Positions 1-12,400 of a DNA stretch of 64,000 nt are shown in pieces. The position numbers and the translations under genes were made by a program. Below the pieces are notes generated by a model. That model made no database searches, was not told the DNA's origin, and was given only the letters and a program-made list of their open reading frames with translations. The stretch's first letter is position 1, and every line of letters starts with the position of its first letter. The stretch comes from Macrostomum hystrix (Eukaryota > Platyhelminthes > Macrostomidae): positions 23,883,001 through 23,947,000 of the forward strand of contig CATNEN010000038.1 of the NCBI GenBank assembly GCA_950097015.1, read 5' to 3'.

Positions 1-100
1 AACCACAGATGCTGTCTCATGTTTCTTACCTGATCGTCCTTATCGGGACGGGACGTCTTTAGAATTTTACTAAAGTTAATCTTATCTTCCACATTAAAAT

Positions 101-495
101 TAGTTCTTATCTGTCTCACCGCTTGTTACTCGTGTTATCTGCCCACCCCAATTAGTTCTTACTTGTCTCACCTCTTGTTACTCGTGTTATCTGCCCACCC
201 TAATTAGTTCTTACTTGTCTCACCTCTTATTACTCGTGTTATCTGCCCACCCTAATTAGTTCTTACTTGTCTCACCTCTTGTTACTCGTGTTATCTGCCC
301 ACCCTAATTAGTTCTTACTTGTCTCACCTCTTATTACTCGTGTTATCTGCCCACCCTAATTAGTTCTTACTTGTCTCACCTCTTGTAACTCGTGTTATCT
401 ACCCACCCTAATTAGTTCTTACCTGTCTCATCTCTTGTAACTCGTGTTATCTGCCTACCCTAATTAGCTCTTATCTTTCTCAAAATAGCTAGCTC
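101..495. repeat. 52-bp tandem minisatellite
   Basis: About seven copies of a 52-bp unit beginning TAGTTCTTACTTGTCTCACC and ending in CCCACCCTAAT. Copies differ by single substitutions (for example CTTGTTACT against CTTATTACT), and the last copies decay toward 495. The array lies in the intron just upstream of the exon at 624. Confidence 0.93.
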
Positions 496-623
496 TTATC
501 TTTCTCACGTTTAACTCATATTCAATAGCTCTAATAATTTCAGCTGTTTTACCAATCTTCCTGCATTTTCAGCTGCATTCGACTGCTAAAAGTATCCGTT
601 AAAACTGAAAAAAAAAATTTCAG

Positions 624-1568
624 ACCAGTTGAAAGTCCTCAGTCAATAGCGGCAATTAATTGGGCAGCAGATTTGCAGCAGCAGATGCGTCAGCATCAGC
701 ACCAGCACCAGCACCAGCACCAGCACCAGCACCAGCACCAACACCAACACCAGCAGCCACCGATTCTACCCAGAAAGCCACGTAGAAGTGCTATAGGTGC
801 AATTTCTTCAAACAGGCAGCAGCAGCAGCAAATGTCAGAGTGCCTTGCTTTGCGAGTACAACCATCGGAAAAGACTGAGGAGGTACATTGCTTGCCAAGA
901 CCACCTAAAAGGTTAGAGAACCTAAATTTAAAGCTCTTATCATGCTACTCGTAAGTAGGATAATTACGTATATCGCTACTATAATTTGCAGAGTCGAATC
1001 AATGCCTCCCGGATCGGCAGTCGGCTGCAACAGAAGTGAGATAATTTATACGCAGGTTTTTTATTCTATCAAATATATTTGACAAACGGATTCTATCAAA
1101 TTGAATTTCGAAAACTGTTTGCAGCATTCGTTCTGCCACTAAAAGATCAGAGGCATATGCATCAACCTATGCAGCAGCAGCAGCAGCAGCAGCAGCCACC
1201 GCTTCCTCACCCTTGTCACAGAGCTCAAGCGATTGTATCGCCGTACAATGCCGTTATAGAAAATGTGAGTCCTTGAGCTCTACCTATAATAATTTTTCGC
1301 GCATTCTCACTCATTGTACACCACACACACACACACACAGAGTCCTGACAGACCCGGAGCAAGTCATCTGCCGCAACACCCATGGCAGCATCATCAACAA
1401 CCTTCAAATTCGAAGGTAACCGCCATAGTCTATGGCCAAACCAGCCAGCATCACAGCGACGACAATGATGACGATGAAAACTTTGTAGACGAAGATGACC
1501 AGACGCGCTACTCGCCAGTGGACACAATAATTATTAAGTCGAAGCGCAACGACAGAAGAAATTTATGA
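624..1568 (+). CDS. 3' end of an unrecognised His/Gln-rich gene (4 exons)
   Basis: Four exons join in one frame: 624-950, 992-1035, 1125-1264 and 1341-1568, ending in TGA. Each junction has a good acceptor (TTTCAG, TTTGCAG, CACACAG) and donor (GTAAGT, GTGAG, GTGAGT), and phases 2, 1 and 0 match. The 246-residue tail is low complexity: a (QH)n run at 690-755, polyQ at 816-830 and 1171-1194, a basic patch (PRKPRRSA), and an acidic stretch (DDNDDDENFVDEDDQ) before the basic C-terminus SKRNDRRNL. It looks like the disordered tail of a larger protein whose 5' part lies left of the window. I do not recognise the family. The gene model is better supported than any function. Confidence 0.6.
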
Positions 1569-2360
1569 GTAGAATTTTTAAGGCGAAAAATCTATCGTCT
1601 TTTATGTACACGCACAATGTACATGCACGCCGCTATAGTTTTTGAGAATGCGTGCGTGGGAGGCTTTAGTTGTTGCTATTTTTAGAATTTTTAGATCGCG
1701 CAACCAATTAAATTTCGACGGCGTGAGGTGGGGTAATTATTTTCGGGGTAGAGCTGTGGCATTGACTGCGAAGTACATTAGGCAGTGTACATAAAATACT
1801 TTCGTTTGAATCCTAGTCTAGAAACGATTTTTTATCTTTGCTCCATTATATGATACAATTTTTACTCATTTTGGTTTAAATAACATGTTGTGCAGGACCG
1901 CGAAAAGGCAGGCCCTCTGAATTGCTCAGCTTTTTGCTTCTTTTAATTTTTCCTCGAATTTAAAGTGGTGGACGGACAGACAGACTCAGATGGACAAATT
2001 ATATATATTTTTTTATTGCTTTGTCTTGCTTGCTTTCTTTTGAGTTCAAATTTGATGCACTTTTTGGTAATTCAAATGCAAATAATTTTATTTACCATGA
2101 CAGTTGTACTCCAGAAGGCTTTGGTAATAATTTATGAGCTAAATTATGTATACTTTTTCTACTGCAGAAATATTTTATTTTCTTTAAATATAGCCACTCT
2201 AGTTTGAAAAAATAACTAACTTAAGTCAGAGCTTCAAGCCTGTTAAATCAGCATTTAATTACTAATAATTGGCAGAAAAATAGCTATTTTTTCATCTTTT
2301 AAATAGTTCGAAACTGGTTCACAGTGGTATTTCACAAAACTTGTTTATTTACTTATATCA
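1569..2360. other. 3' flank of the His/Gln-rich gene
   Basis: AT-rich sequence, presumably 3' UTR and intergenic spacer. An ATTAAA near 1706 could serve as a polyadenylation signal. The open frame at 1965-2207 is hydrophobic low-complexity translation with no support. Nothing else seen. Confidence 0.4.
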
Positions 2361-2364
2361 TTTC

Positions 2365-3185
2365 TATCCCCTCTCCCATCTGTCTCCCCTCTCCCATCTC
2401 TCCCCTCTCACATCTCTCCCCTCTCCCATCTCTCCCCTCTCTCATCTCTCCCCTCTCTCATCTCTCCCCTCTCCCATCTCTCTCCTCTCCCATCTCTCCC
2501 CTCTCCCATCTTTCTCCCCTGTCCATCTATCTCCCCTCTCCCATCTCTCTCCTCTCTCATCTCTCCCCTCTCCCATCTTTCTCCCCTGTCCATCTCTCTC
2601 CCCTCTCCTATCTCTCTCCTCTCCCATCTCTCCCCTCTCTCATCTCTCCCCTCTCCTATCTGTCTCCCCTCTCCCATCTTTCTCCCCCTGTCCATCTATC
2701 TCCCCTCTCCCATCTCTCTCCTCTCTCATCTCTCCCCTCTCACATCTGTCTCCCCTCTCCCATCTCTCTCCTCTCCCATCTCTCCCCTCTCACATCTTTC
2801 TCCCCTGTCCATCTCTCTCCCCTCTTCTATCTCTCTCCTCTCCCATCTCTCCCCTCTCGCATCTCTCCCCTCTCCCATCTTTCTCCCCTGTCCATCTCTC
2901 TCCCCTCTCCCATCTCTCTCCTCTCCCATCTCTCCCCTCTCTCATCTCTCCCCTCTCCCATCTCTCCCCTCTCTCATCTCTCCCCTCTCACATCTCTCCC
3001 CTCTCCCATCTCTCCCCTCTCCCATCTCTCCCCTCTCCCATCTCTCCCCTCTCACATCTCTCCCCTCTCACATCTATCCCCTCTCCCCTCTCACATCTGT
3101 CCCCTCTAACATCTGTCTCCTCTCTCCCGACTCTCTCCTCTCACCCGTCTCTCTCCTCTCACCCGTCTCTCTCCTCTCTTCCCAA
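2365..3185. repeat. Pyrimidine-rich CT minisatellite
   Basis: Irregular tandem array of 16-18 bp units such as CTCTCCCATCTCTCCC, with a longer variant carrying TTTCTCCCCTGTCCATC. Nearly pure pyrimidine on the + strand, so several frames stay open without being coding. The unit resembles the reverse complement of the arrays at 3598 and 20030. Confidence 0.93.
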
Positions 3186-3402
3186 TCCTAAATCTTTCCT
3201 CTACGACATTAGAAAATGTAGTTTCTAATTTGCAGAATCTGTAAAAGTTTTTCTAATAACAGCATAATTTGATTACTTATATATATTTACGCATTAAAAA
3301 AGCAAGTCATATTTTGTGACACATTAGCACGGTACAATATCAGAAAGTTGAAGATAATCAATAAATAGTACCTAATATTTTTTATGTACACTTATAAAGA
3401 CG

Positions 3403-6400
3403 TCAAATCTTGTTAAGAATTTCTTGCTCCGATCTGTGACTGAGATTCTTCAAATCTATCGCACTGCTGTCATCGTACAGTGTCGGCGCTTGCAGTATAA
3501 CTCCCAGAGTACCTGTGCAATGGGCAGATTTGGTTTCATAGGGACGGGATCAATTTCATTTAGTGAGAGGATAGACTCTCGTTCTATATTCTCGTAGGAG
3601 ATGAGACACGGGAGAGATGAGACACGGGAGAGATGAGACACGGGAGAGATGAGACACGGGAGAGATGAGACACGGGAGAGATGAGACACGGGAGAGATGA
3701 GACACGGGAGAGATGAGACACGGGAGTGATGAGACACGGGAGAGATGAGACACGGGAGAGATGAGACACGGGAGAGATGAGACACCAGAGAGATGAGACA
3801 CAGGAGAGATGAGGCAGGGTAGGGATGAGACACGGGAGAGATGAGACACGGGAGAGATGAGACACCAGAGAGATGAGACACCAGAGAGATGAGACACGGG
3901 AGAGATGAGACACCAGAGAGATGAGACACAGGAGAGATGAGGCAGGGTAGGGATGAGACACGGGAGAGATGAGACACGGGAGAGATGAGACACGGGAGAG
4001 ATGAGACAGGCGAGAGATGAGACACGGGAGAGATGAGACACGGGAGAGATGAGGCAGGGTAGAGATGAGACATGGGAGAGATTAGACACGGGAGAGATGA
4101 GGCATGGGAGAGATGAGACGCGGGAGAGATGAGATGCGGAGGATATATTAGACATTAGACATGAGAGTCAATGGGTCCAAAAGTCCATACCTGCCAATCG
4201 CAGAATTCGCGGTCCAGTTTTCAAGCCAGCCAGAACTTACCTAGAACGCAGGCAATCGAGAAAATCCAGAGGAACATTCGATCCAGCACGAGCGCCACAA
4301 ATTTCCAATCGTCTCGAATCTAAAGAAAAATAATTTTATAAGCGACAAGTAGACTTCATGACTCTACTTACAGTAGAAATAAGAGCATATTCACAAAGTA
4401 AAAATTGGAATTTCTAAGAAATAGCGACACAACACGGCCTTTGCCAGCCAATAAAATTTAGACGCGGAGAAGGTTTCGTGTGGTAAGAAAATGTTGCGTA
4501 TCAACCTTGAAATTCGATTGGCTCGAGATAAGATTGGTTTTTAGCTAAAATAGTTTTTTACCCACAAAAATTTCCAAAAATAGCAGCACAACACAACCCT
4601 AAGCCAGCCAAAAAAATTTAGATGGGTGGGTCATGAAATCGACCTTGAAATGTGATTGGCTGTGATAATTCGCAACGGGAATAAGTTGAGACTGACTAAA
4701 TTGGGATTTTCCTTTATTAGTATAACAAATTGGGCTTACACTTTTCTCTTCGTCTTCGCGTTTTAAATGTCTCGCAATGAATTCAACTCCGTACAGAGCG
4801 TATCTTAGATCGCGCCGAAGACCTGGATCTGACAGTTCGGTGTCGCTTTGGTTGTGATCGGTCTGGGCTGACTGAGCGTGCACCAGTAGCACTTCTAGAT
4901 CGCGAGCCACCTGACGTTGTTGGCGACTTGTCTGATGAGAAGAACTCGACTGCTGGTGCTGCTGAATCGACTCCGCTTTGATTGGGGTGGCCTTCTAGAA
5001 GCAAATATTGCAGAGTTCGACGTTAGAATACGCGAGAGATCAATCTTGTCTAACAGTGAAAACTTTTTTTATCCAACAGGTTAGATCTTTCTTGTCTAAC
5101 AGGTAAACACCATCCTGTCTAACAGGTGAACACTACAATGTCTTATCCGTGTCAAACAGGTGAACATCCGTGTCTAACAGGTAAACACCCGTGTCTAACA
5201 GGTGAAAAATAGTTGAAGATCCATGTCTAACAGGTGAACATCAGGTGAACATCCGTGTCTAACAGGTAAAACTCCGTGTCTAACAGGTGAACATCCGTGT
5301 CTAACAGGTAAACACCCGTGTCTAACAGGTGAAAAACAGGTGAAGATCCATGTCTAACAGGTGAACATCAGGTGAACATCCGTGTCTAACAGGTAAACAT
5401 CAGGTGAACATCCGTGTCTAACAGGTGAACATGAGGTGAACATCCGTGTCTAATAGATGAACACCCGTATTTAACAGGTGAACATCCGTGTCTAACAGGT
5501 GAACATCAGGTGAACATCCGTGTCTAACAGGTGAACATCAGGTGAACATCCGTGTCTAATAGGTGAACACCCGTATCTAACAGGTGAACATCCGTGTTTA
5601 ACAGGTAAAAACCCGTGTCTAGCAGGTGAACAACAGGTGAACATTCGTGTCTAACAGGTGAACATTCGTGTCTCACAGGTGAACATTCGTGTCTAAGAGG
5701 TGAACATTTGTGTCTAACATCATCCCATCGTTAACTCACAGCCGGCGCTGATCCCGGATGTGGCGGCATCAGCAGCAGCGCAGGCAAAGATTCCAGAAAC
5801 AGTCGCCGCACCCAGGGTGCCATCTGGTGCGTTGCCGGGCCCCGGAAATGCACATTTAGCACAACCACGGTGACCACAATTGATAGCGTGACTAGGACCA
5901 TTGTGAACAGCAGATACTTGCCAATCAGGGGCACCACGAGAGAAGTCGGCGGTATTGTCTCAGCCAGTAGTAAGAAAAATACAGTCAGGGCAAGTAAAAT
6001 TGAGATGCACAAAGTGATTTTTTCGCCGCTATCCGACGGCAGGTAGAAAACCATCACCGTCAGGAAGCTGATGGCTACGCACGGAATGATCAGGTTCACG
6101 GTGTAGAATAGAGTCTTGCGACGTAGCACAATGGCAAAGGTGATGTCAGGATAGGGCTCGGGACAGCAGGGATAGAGCTTCTCGTTTCTCTGAGCGGGCA
6201 CCTGGAGTACGTCCCACTCGGTCGACTCGTAGAAAGTTTCTAAATCGATGCCAAATTCAACCTCGGGCTTGCTGCTGTTTGCCTGCTGAATGTGGCGCAG
6301 GTCCACCTGCAATCATGTGCGTTTTTAGGCGCTTTAGTGCCTTGGGCATTGAGTGAGTTGGGTCTTTGGAGTGGGGTGGTTGTTTGGAGTGGGGTGGGTG

Positions 6401-9400
6401 TTTGGAGTGGGGTGGGTGTTTGAAGTGGGGTGGGTGTTTGGAATGGGGTGGGTGTTTTGAGTGGGGCGTGTGTTTGGAGTGAGGTGGATGTTTGGAGTGA
6501 GTTAAGCGTGTGGAGTGAGGTGGGTGTTTAGACTAAGTTTGATTTTGGAATGGGGTAGGTGTTAAGCGAGGATATCATCAAACCTGCAGTCCATCATAGG
6601 TCCAGCTGCCAAACTTCATAGTGCATTTCTGGCTGTCGAACGGAAAGAATTCTACATCGATCTGGCAGGAGGACTTATAAATTGCCGGCGGCTCCCAAAG
6701 TACTTTTCCGGTGCTTTGAAGAGCCGCTTTAGTCATTAGGGTTACCTCATAGTTGCCATCCGCGCTGTAAATTAAAAATGTGTCAAGTGCAGTATTACCT
6801 ATTTGACTGGTATTATTTCACAACTAGCAATGCGAATTTTGTTTCAATATTGATAAATTAACAGTTTAAAATGGAGCATCATGGAAAAAGCAGTAAGGTG
6901 GATGATAAAGTGAGTTGGGTGCTTTGGAGTGAGGTGGGTGCTAAGGAGTGAGGTGGGTGCTAAGGAGTGAGGTGGGTGCTAAGGAGTGAGGTGGGTGCTA
7001 AGGAGTGAGGTGGGTGCTAAGGAGTGAGGTGTGTGCTAAGGAGTGAGGTGGTGCTAAGGAGTGAGGTGGTGCTAAGGAGTGAGGTGGGTGCTAAGGATTG
7101 AGGTAGACGCTTTGGAGTGATGTGGGTGTTAGTGTGTCACTGAAGATTGGTCCATATTGTAAACTATGACACAGACTAGTGCATTGGGGGTTCGAAACCC
7201 GGTTTTAATAAAGAATATTTAATATTTAATATTTAATATTTATAAAGAATAGTAAAACCTTCTTTGTAAATTCAAGCGTACAGATTAGAGACGTACGTCT
7301 ACAAAAAGCTATTAAACTTTTACTTTTATAATCTGAAAAAAACATTTACCACAATATTTAAAAGCACAGGGCGAAATCATGTCAAAAATTTCTTCTTTTC
7401 GCAACATATCGGCCAATTAAAAAAATCGAGACAGTTAATCTTATTCACTTGTTGTAAAGCACAATATCCGGCAGCCAGATATCCTCAGATGGGATGTAGA
7501 GCGTGCTCACGCCATGATAAGTGTCCGGATCCCAAGTCAACTTGCTGTCGTACCAGACCTGAAAATACCATGAGCAGGATATGAATCCTTTGCGTAAGCT
7601 GATATTTGAGCACAAATTAATGGCCTCACCTCACGCAGCCAAACATTTGTAGTCATGATCTGATTCTTTTCGTCCTGTTGGCAGAAATGAAGCAATAAAA
7701 TTAGCTAAAGGTTACAGCAATCTGACTGGAATCTACAGTAATCTGACAGGAATTTACGGTAATCTGACTGGAATCTACAGTAATCTGATAGGAATTTACG
7801 GTAATCTGACTGGAATCTACAGTAATCTGACAGGAATCTACAGTAATCTGACTGGAATCTACAGTAATCTGACAGGAAATTCCAGTAACCTGACTGGAAT
7901 CTACAGTAATCTGACAGGAATCTACAGCAATCTGAGTCGAATCTACAGTAATCTGACTGGAATCTACAGTAACCTGACTGGAATCTACAGTAATCTGACA
8001 GGAATGTACAGAAATCTGACAGACATTTAGGGCAATCAAACAGACCGCTACAGCAATGCAGCAGAAGTATACAGCAACCTCACAAAAAATATGTTTTTAC
8101 TCATATTAAAAAGGTGTCTCGAATTTCTTGTAACGTGCAAAAGCAAATATTTGATCGTGTTAGAAATTTGTTTAAAACGGGCAGCCTAAACCCGTAAGCC
8201 TGGTAGATTTGCGTGTGTCAGCGGAAAAGCTTGCAACCCAAACGAAAGTGCGGTCGATAAATACAATCAACTCCATGAGGTCAGGAGGTGTCAGAGGCTG
8301 GTGAGGGGTGTGAAACAGTCTCTCACGGGAAAAGTGGAGTTAGTTTTACTACTAAATTCCTAAATCCCACTTTAAGTAGGAATCTAAAAAAGCTTCAAAG
8401 GTCCTGAGTTCGAACCCGCAGACAGAAAAACGATGGTCTCTCAATTTGACGAAAGACTAACGACTTATAGGTCGGGGGTTCGATTCCCGACTCCATTGGA
8501 ACAATTTGTGTCCTTTACCAAGACACCTAACTCTGCATTGCTTCAGTTCACCCAGCTGTTAGCTGCAATAGCTGCGGCTGTGCTGTCGGCTGCACATCTG
8601 GCCCAATTGTGACATTGACAAAGTATTATTATTATCAATTTCAGCATCAGAAGGCTGCGTACGGCCAGTCCAGTCCATGGACTGGATGCGAGCCGTCATC
8701 CATTTAATAATAATAGATGATTGAGCTACTTGCTAAAGAAAATAGCGTTTATGATAAAGCATTTTTCAAACACACATTTCTGCATGTACACTTGCTTAAC
8801 GATGCACAGCCATGTTCTTGTACAGGCTTGGCTGCATCAATGATTATGAGTAACAACCAGAGACCAGATATAGAGAGATAGGAGAAGGAGAGAAGGGGAA
8901 AGAACAGAATGAGGCAAATTGATCTTTCTCCCGATTGCAGAAGCTCAGGCTATGCAGGACACACACACATATAAGGCCGCGCGGTGCCCCAGTTTCACCA
9001 TATCCAAATGACCCCAGTAGCCAATTGATATTTCGGGGGCAGGGGGGGAGAGTTAGGGTGGGATGTTGGGAACAGGGATATGAAGCAGTCATCGAGCGGT
9101 TTCCCCCCCGCGGGCACTGCACACACGCAGGCATATTCCTCTAGCGGCCTCCAGGCAGCGTGTCTTGAAGCTCTTTCACGGATTAAGAGAGCTTTCCTGT
9201 CCGGCGCGCGCGTCTGTCTGAAGTTGCTGATTTGCACGCTGGGGTGTCCACTCGAGCAGTCCGCGCCGCGTTCAAGGGTCAACTTCCACCAGCAAAAGCG
9301 CCAGTCCCGGCGCCAACCCACCCGCCCCCTGGCCGGGCCACTCACCACGTCAATCAGTTGGGAGAGCTTGAGCCCTAGGTAGACGGTGAGGCTCTTGGAG

Positions 9401-12400
9401 CTGTTGCTAACCGGCCGGATGAGTTTGTTGTACTCAGTTCTGCCCAGGAGGTCGTCGTATAGCCGCTTAGCATCGGGATTCGATCGACAAGGCTCTGGTC
9501 GAGTGGCCACTGCGGAGTTTTTGGGGGTGGATGTGGTCGTGGGTCGTCATGGATTTTTTTCTCTAGCGAAAATAACTTCCAGTGGTCGGGGGCGTGAGGG
9601 CGCAGTGGCGGGGTCACGATTAATCAAGCGAGAACAACAAGCTGCATGGAGTTCGCCTGTGCGGTCAGAGTGAGCGATTAGATGAGTACTAGTTGAGAAC
9701 CAGGCTTGGGTGACTTAAAAAAGTTTTAATTCGTTAAAAGCGCGACAGAAAAAGGCCACAGCAGAGTAAAAAGCCCATTTTATAAGTTGAAGAATGTGGC
9801 AGCGGCCCAGGTGTCACAAAACTGTTAGAAAAGAAAAGCGATTATTTGTTAAAGAAGCTATTTAGTTGCTAGAGGAGCGTTTGAGTCGTTAGAGAAGCTT
9901 TTGAGTCGTTAGAGATAGGTTTGAGTCGTTAGAGATAGGTTTGAGTCGTTAGAGATAAGCTTGAGCAGTTAGAAAAGTGTTTGAGTCGTTAGAGAAGCTT
10001 TTGAGTCGTTAGAGATATAGGTTGGAGTCGTCAGGGATAGGTTTGAGTCGTTAGAGATAAGTTTGAGTAGTTAGAAAGCGTTTGAGTCGTTAGAGAAGCT
10101 TTTGAGTCGTTAGAAACATAGGTTTGAGTCGTTAGAGATAAGCTTGAGCAGTTAGAAAAGCGTTTAAGTCGTTTGAGAAGCTTTTGAGTCGTTAGAGACA
10201 TAGGTTTGAGTCGTTAGAGATAAGCTTGGGCAGTTAGAAAAGCGTTTGAGTCGTTTGAGAAGCTTTTGAGTCGTTAGAGATAGGTTTGAGTCGTTAGAGA
10301 TAAGCTTGAGCAGTTAGAAAAGCGTTTGAGTCGTTTGAGAAGCTTTTGAGTCGTTAGAGATAGGTTTGAGTCGTTAGAGATAAGCTTGAGCAGTTAGAAA
10401 AGCGTTTGAGTCGTTTGAGAAGCGTTTGAGTCGTTAGAGAAGCTTTTGAGTCGTTAGAGATAAGCTTGAGCAGTTAGAAAAGCGTTTAAGTCGTTTGAGA
10501 AGCTTTTGAGTCGTTAGAGACATAGGTTTGAGTCGTTAGAGATAAGCTTGGGCAGTTAGAAAAGCGTTTGAGTCGTTTGAGAAGCTTTTGAGTCGTTAGA
10601 GATAGGTTTGAGTCGTTAGAGATAAGCTTGAGCAGTTAGAAAAGCGTTTGAGTCGTTTGAGAAGCGTTTGAGTCGTTAGAGAAGCTTTTGAGTCGTTAGA
10701 GATAAGCTTGAGCAGTTAGAAAAGCGTTTGAGTCGTTTGAGAAGCTTTTGAGTCGTTAGAGATAGGTTTGAGTCGTTAGAGATAGGTTTGGGTCGTTAGA
10801 GATAGCTTTGAGTCGTTAGATAAGCGTTTGAGTCGTTAGAGAAGCTTTTGAGTCGTTTGATAAATGTTTGAGCTGTTAGAGATGCTTTAGAGAAGCGTTT
10901 AAATTATGATTGCCAGTTCCTAAATTTAAGTAGAAGAAAATCACGATTTCGATAATAGCTGCGCATTAATCTTCATGGATGAGTAATGATGAGCGATTAG
11001 CAACGCATCACTAAGCATCACGGCCTGGAAAATCGGGGTGTTGGGAAGCTGACTGTAACACGAATTTATTTAGGAAATTTCTGAATATTGTTGCATAGCA
11101 AACATATTTTGCCACACATCATCAGTCCCGCTTGCTTTGGTTGAGATAATACATTTAATGATCATTTGTGTCTCAGATGCAGCATTAGAGCTTTTTCCTT
11201 TGTTTTCGAAGCTGCAGAAATACTGGACTGTATTTCTAGATGAGATATCCAAAGATCTCTTGGGATTCTAGATGGGATATCCAAAGATCTCTTGGGATTC
11301 TAGATGGGATATCCAAAGATCTCTTGGGATTCTAGATGGGATATCCAAAGATCTCTTGGGATTCTAGATGAGATATCCAAAGATCTCTTGGGATTCTAGA
11401 TGGGATATCCAAAGATCTCTTGGGATTCTAGATGAGATATCCAAAGATCTCTTGGGATTCTAGATGGGATATCCAAAGATCTCTTGGGATTCTAGATGGG
11501 ATATCCAAAGATCTTGGGATTCTAGATGGGATATCCATAGATCTTGGGATTCTAGATGGGATCTACAAAGATCTTTGGATTCTAGATGAGATATCCAAAG
11601 ATCTCTTGGGATTCTAGATGGGATATCCAAAGATCTTGGGATTCTAGATGGGATCTACAAAGATCTCTTGGGATTCTAGATGGGATATCCAAAGATCTTG
11701 GGATTCTAGATGAGATATCCATAGATCTTGGGATTCTAGATGGGATATCCAAAGATCTTGGGATTCTAGATGAGATATCCAAAGATCTTGGGATTCTAGA
11801 TGGGATATCCATAGATCTTGGGATTCTAGATGGGATATCCAAAGATCTTGGGATTCTAGATGGGATCTACAAAGATCTTTGGATTCTAGATGAGATATCC
11901 AAAGATCTCTTGGGACTCTAGATGGGATATCCAAAGATCTCTTGGGATTCTAGATGGGATCTACAAAGATCTTTGGATTCTAGATGAGATATCCAAAGAT
12001 CTCTTGGGATTCTAGATGGGATCTACAAAGATCTTTGGATTCTAGATGAGATATCCAAAGATCTCTTGGGATTCTAGATGGGATATCCAAAGATCTCTTG
12101 GGATTCTAGATGGGATATCCAAAGATCTCTTGGGATTCTAGATGGGATATCCATAGATCTTTGGATTCTATATGAGATATCCAAAGATCTCTTGGGATTC
12201 TAGATGGGATATCCAAAGATCTTGGGATTCTAGATGGGATCTACAAAGATCTTTGGATTCTAGATGAGATATCCAAAGATCTCTTGGGATTCTAGATGGG
12301 ATATCCAAAGATCTTTGGATTCTAGATGGGATATCCAAAGATCTCTTGGGATTCTAGATGGGATATCCAAAGATCTCTTGGGATTCTAGATTGGATATCC

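Noticed and set aside
2324-3228. Long + strand open frames of repeated SPLSHLSPL-type translation
   Set aside because: They are translations of the CT minisatellite; all frames look alike and there is no splice or start context.
5036-5720. CRISPR-like array of repeats with spacers
   Set aside because: The spacing is irregular and the spacers are themselves repeats of the same unit. The surrounding DNA is an animal intron.
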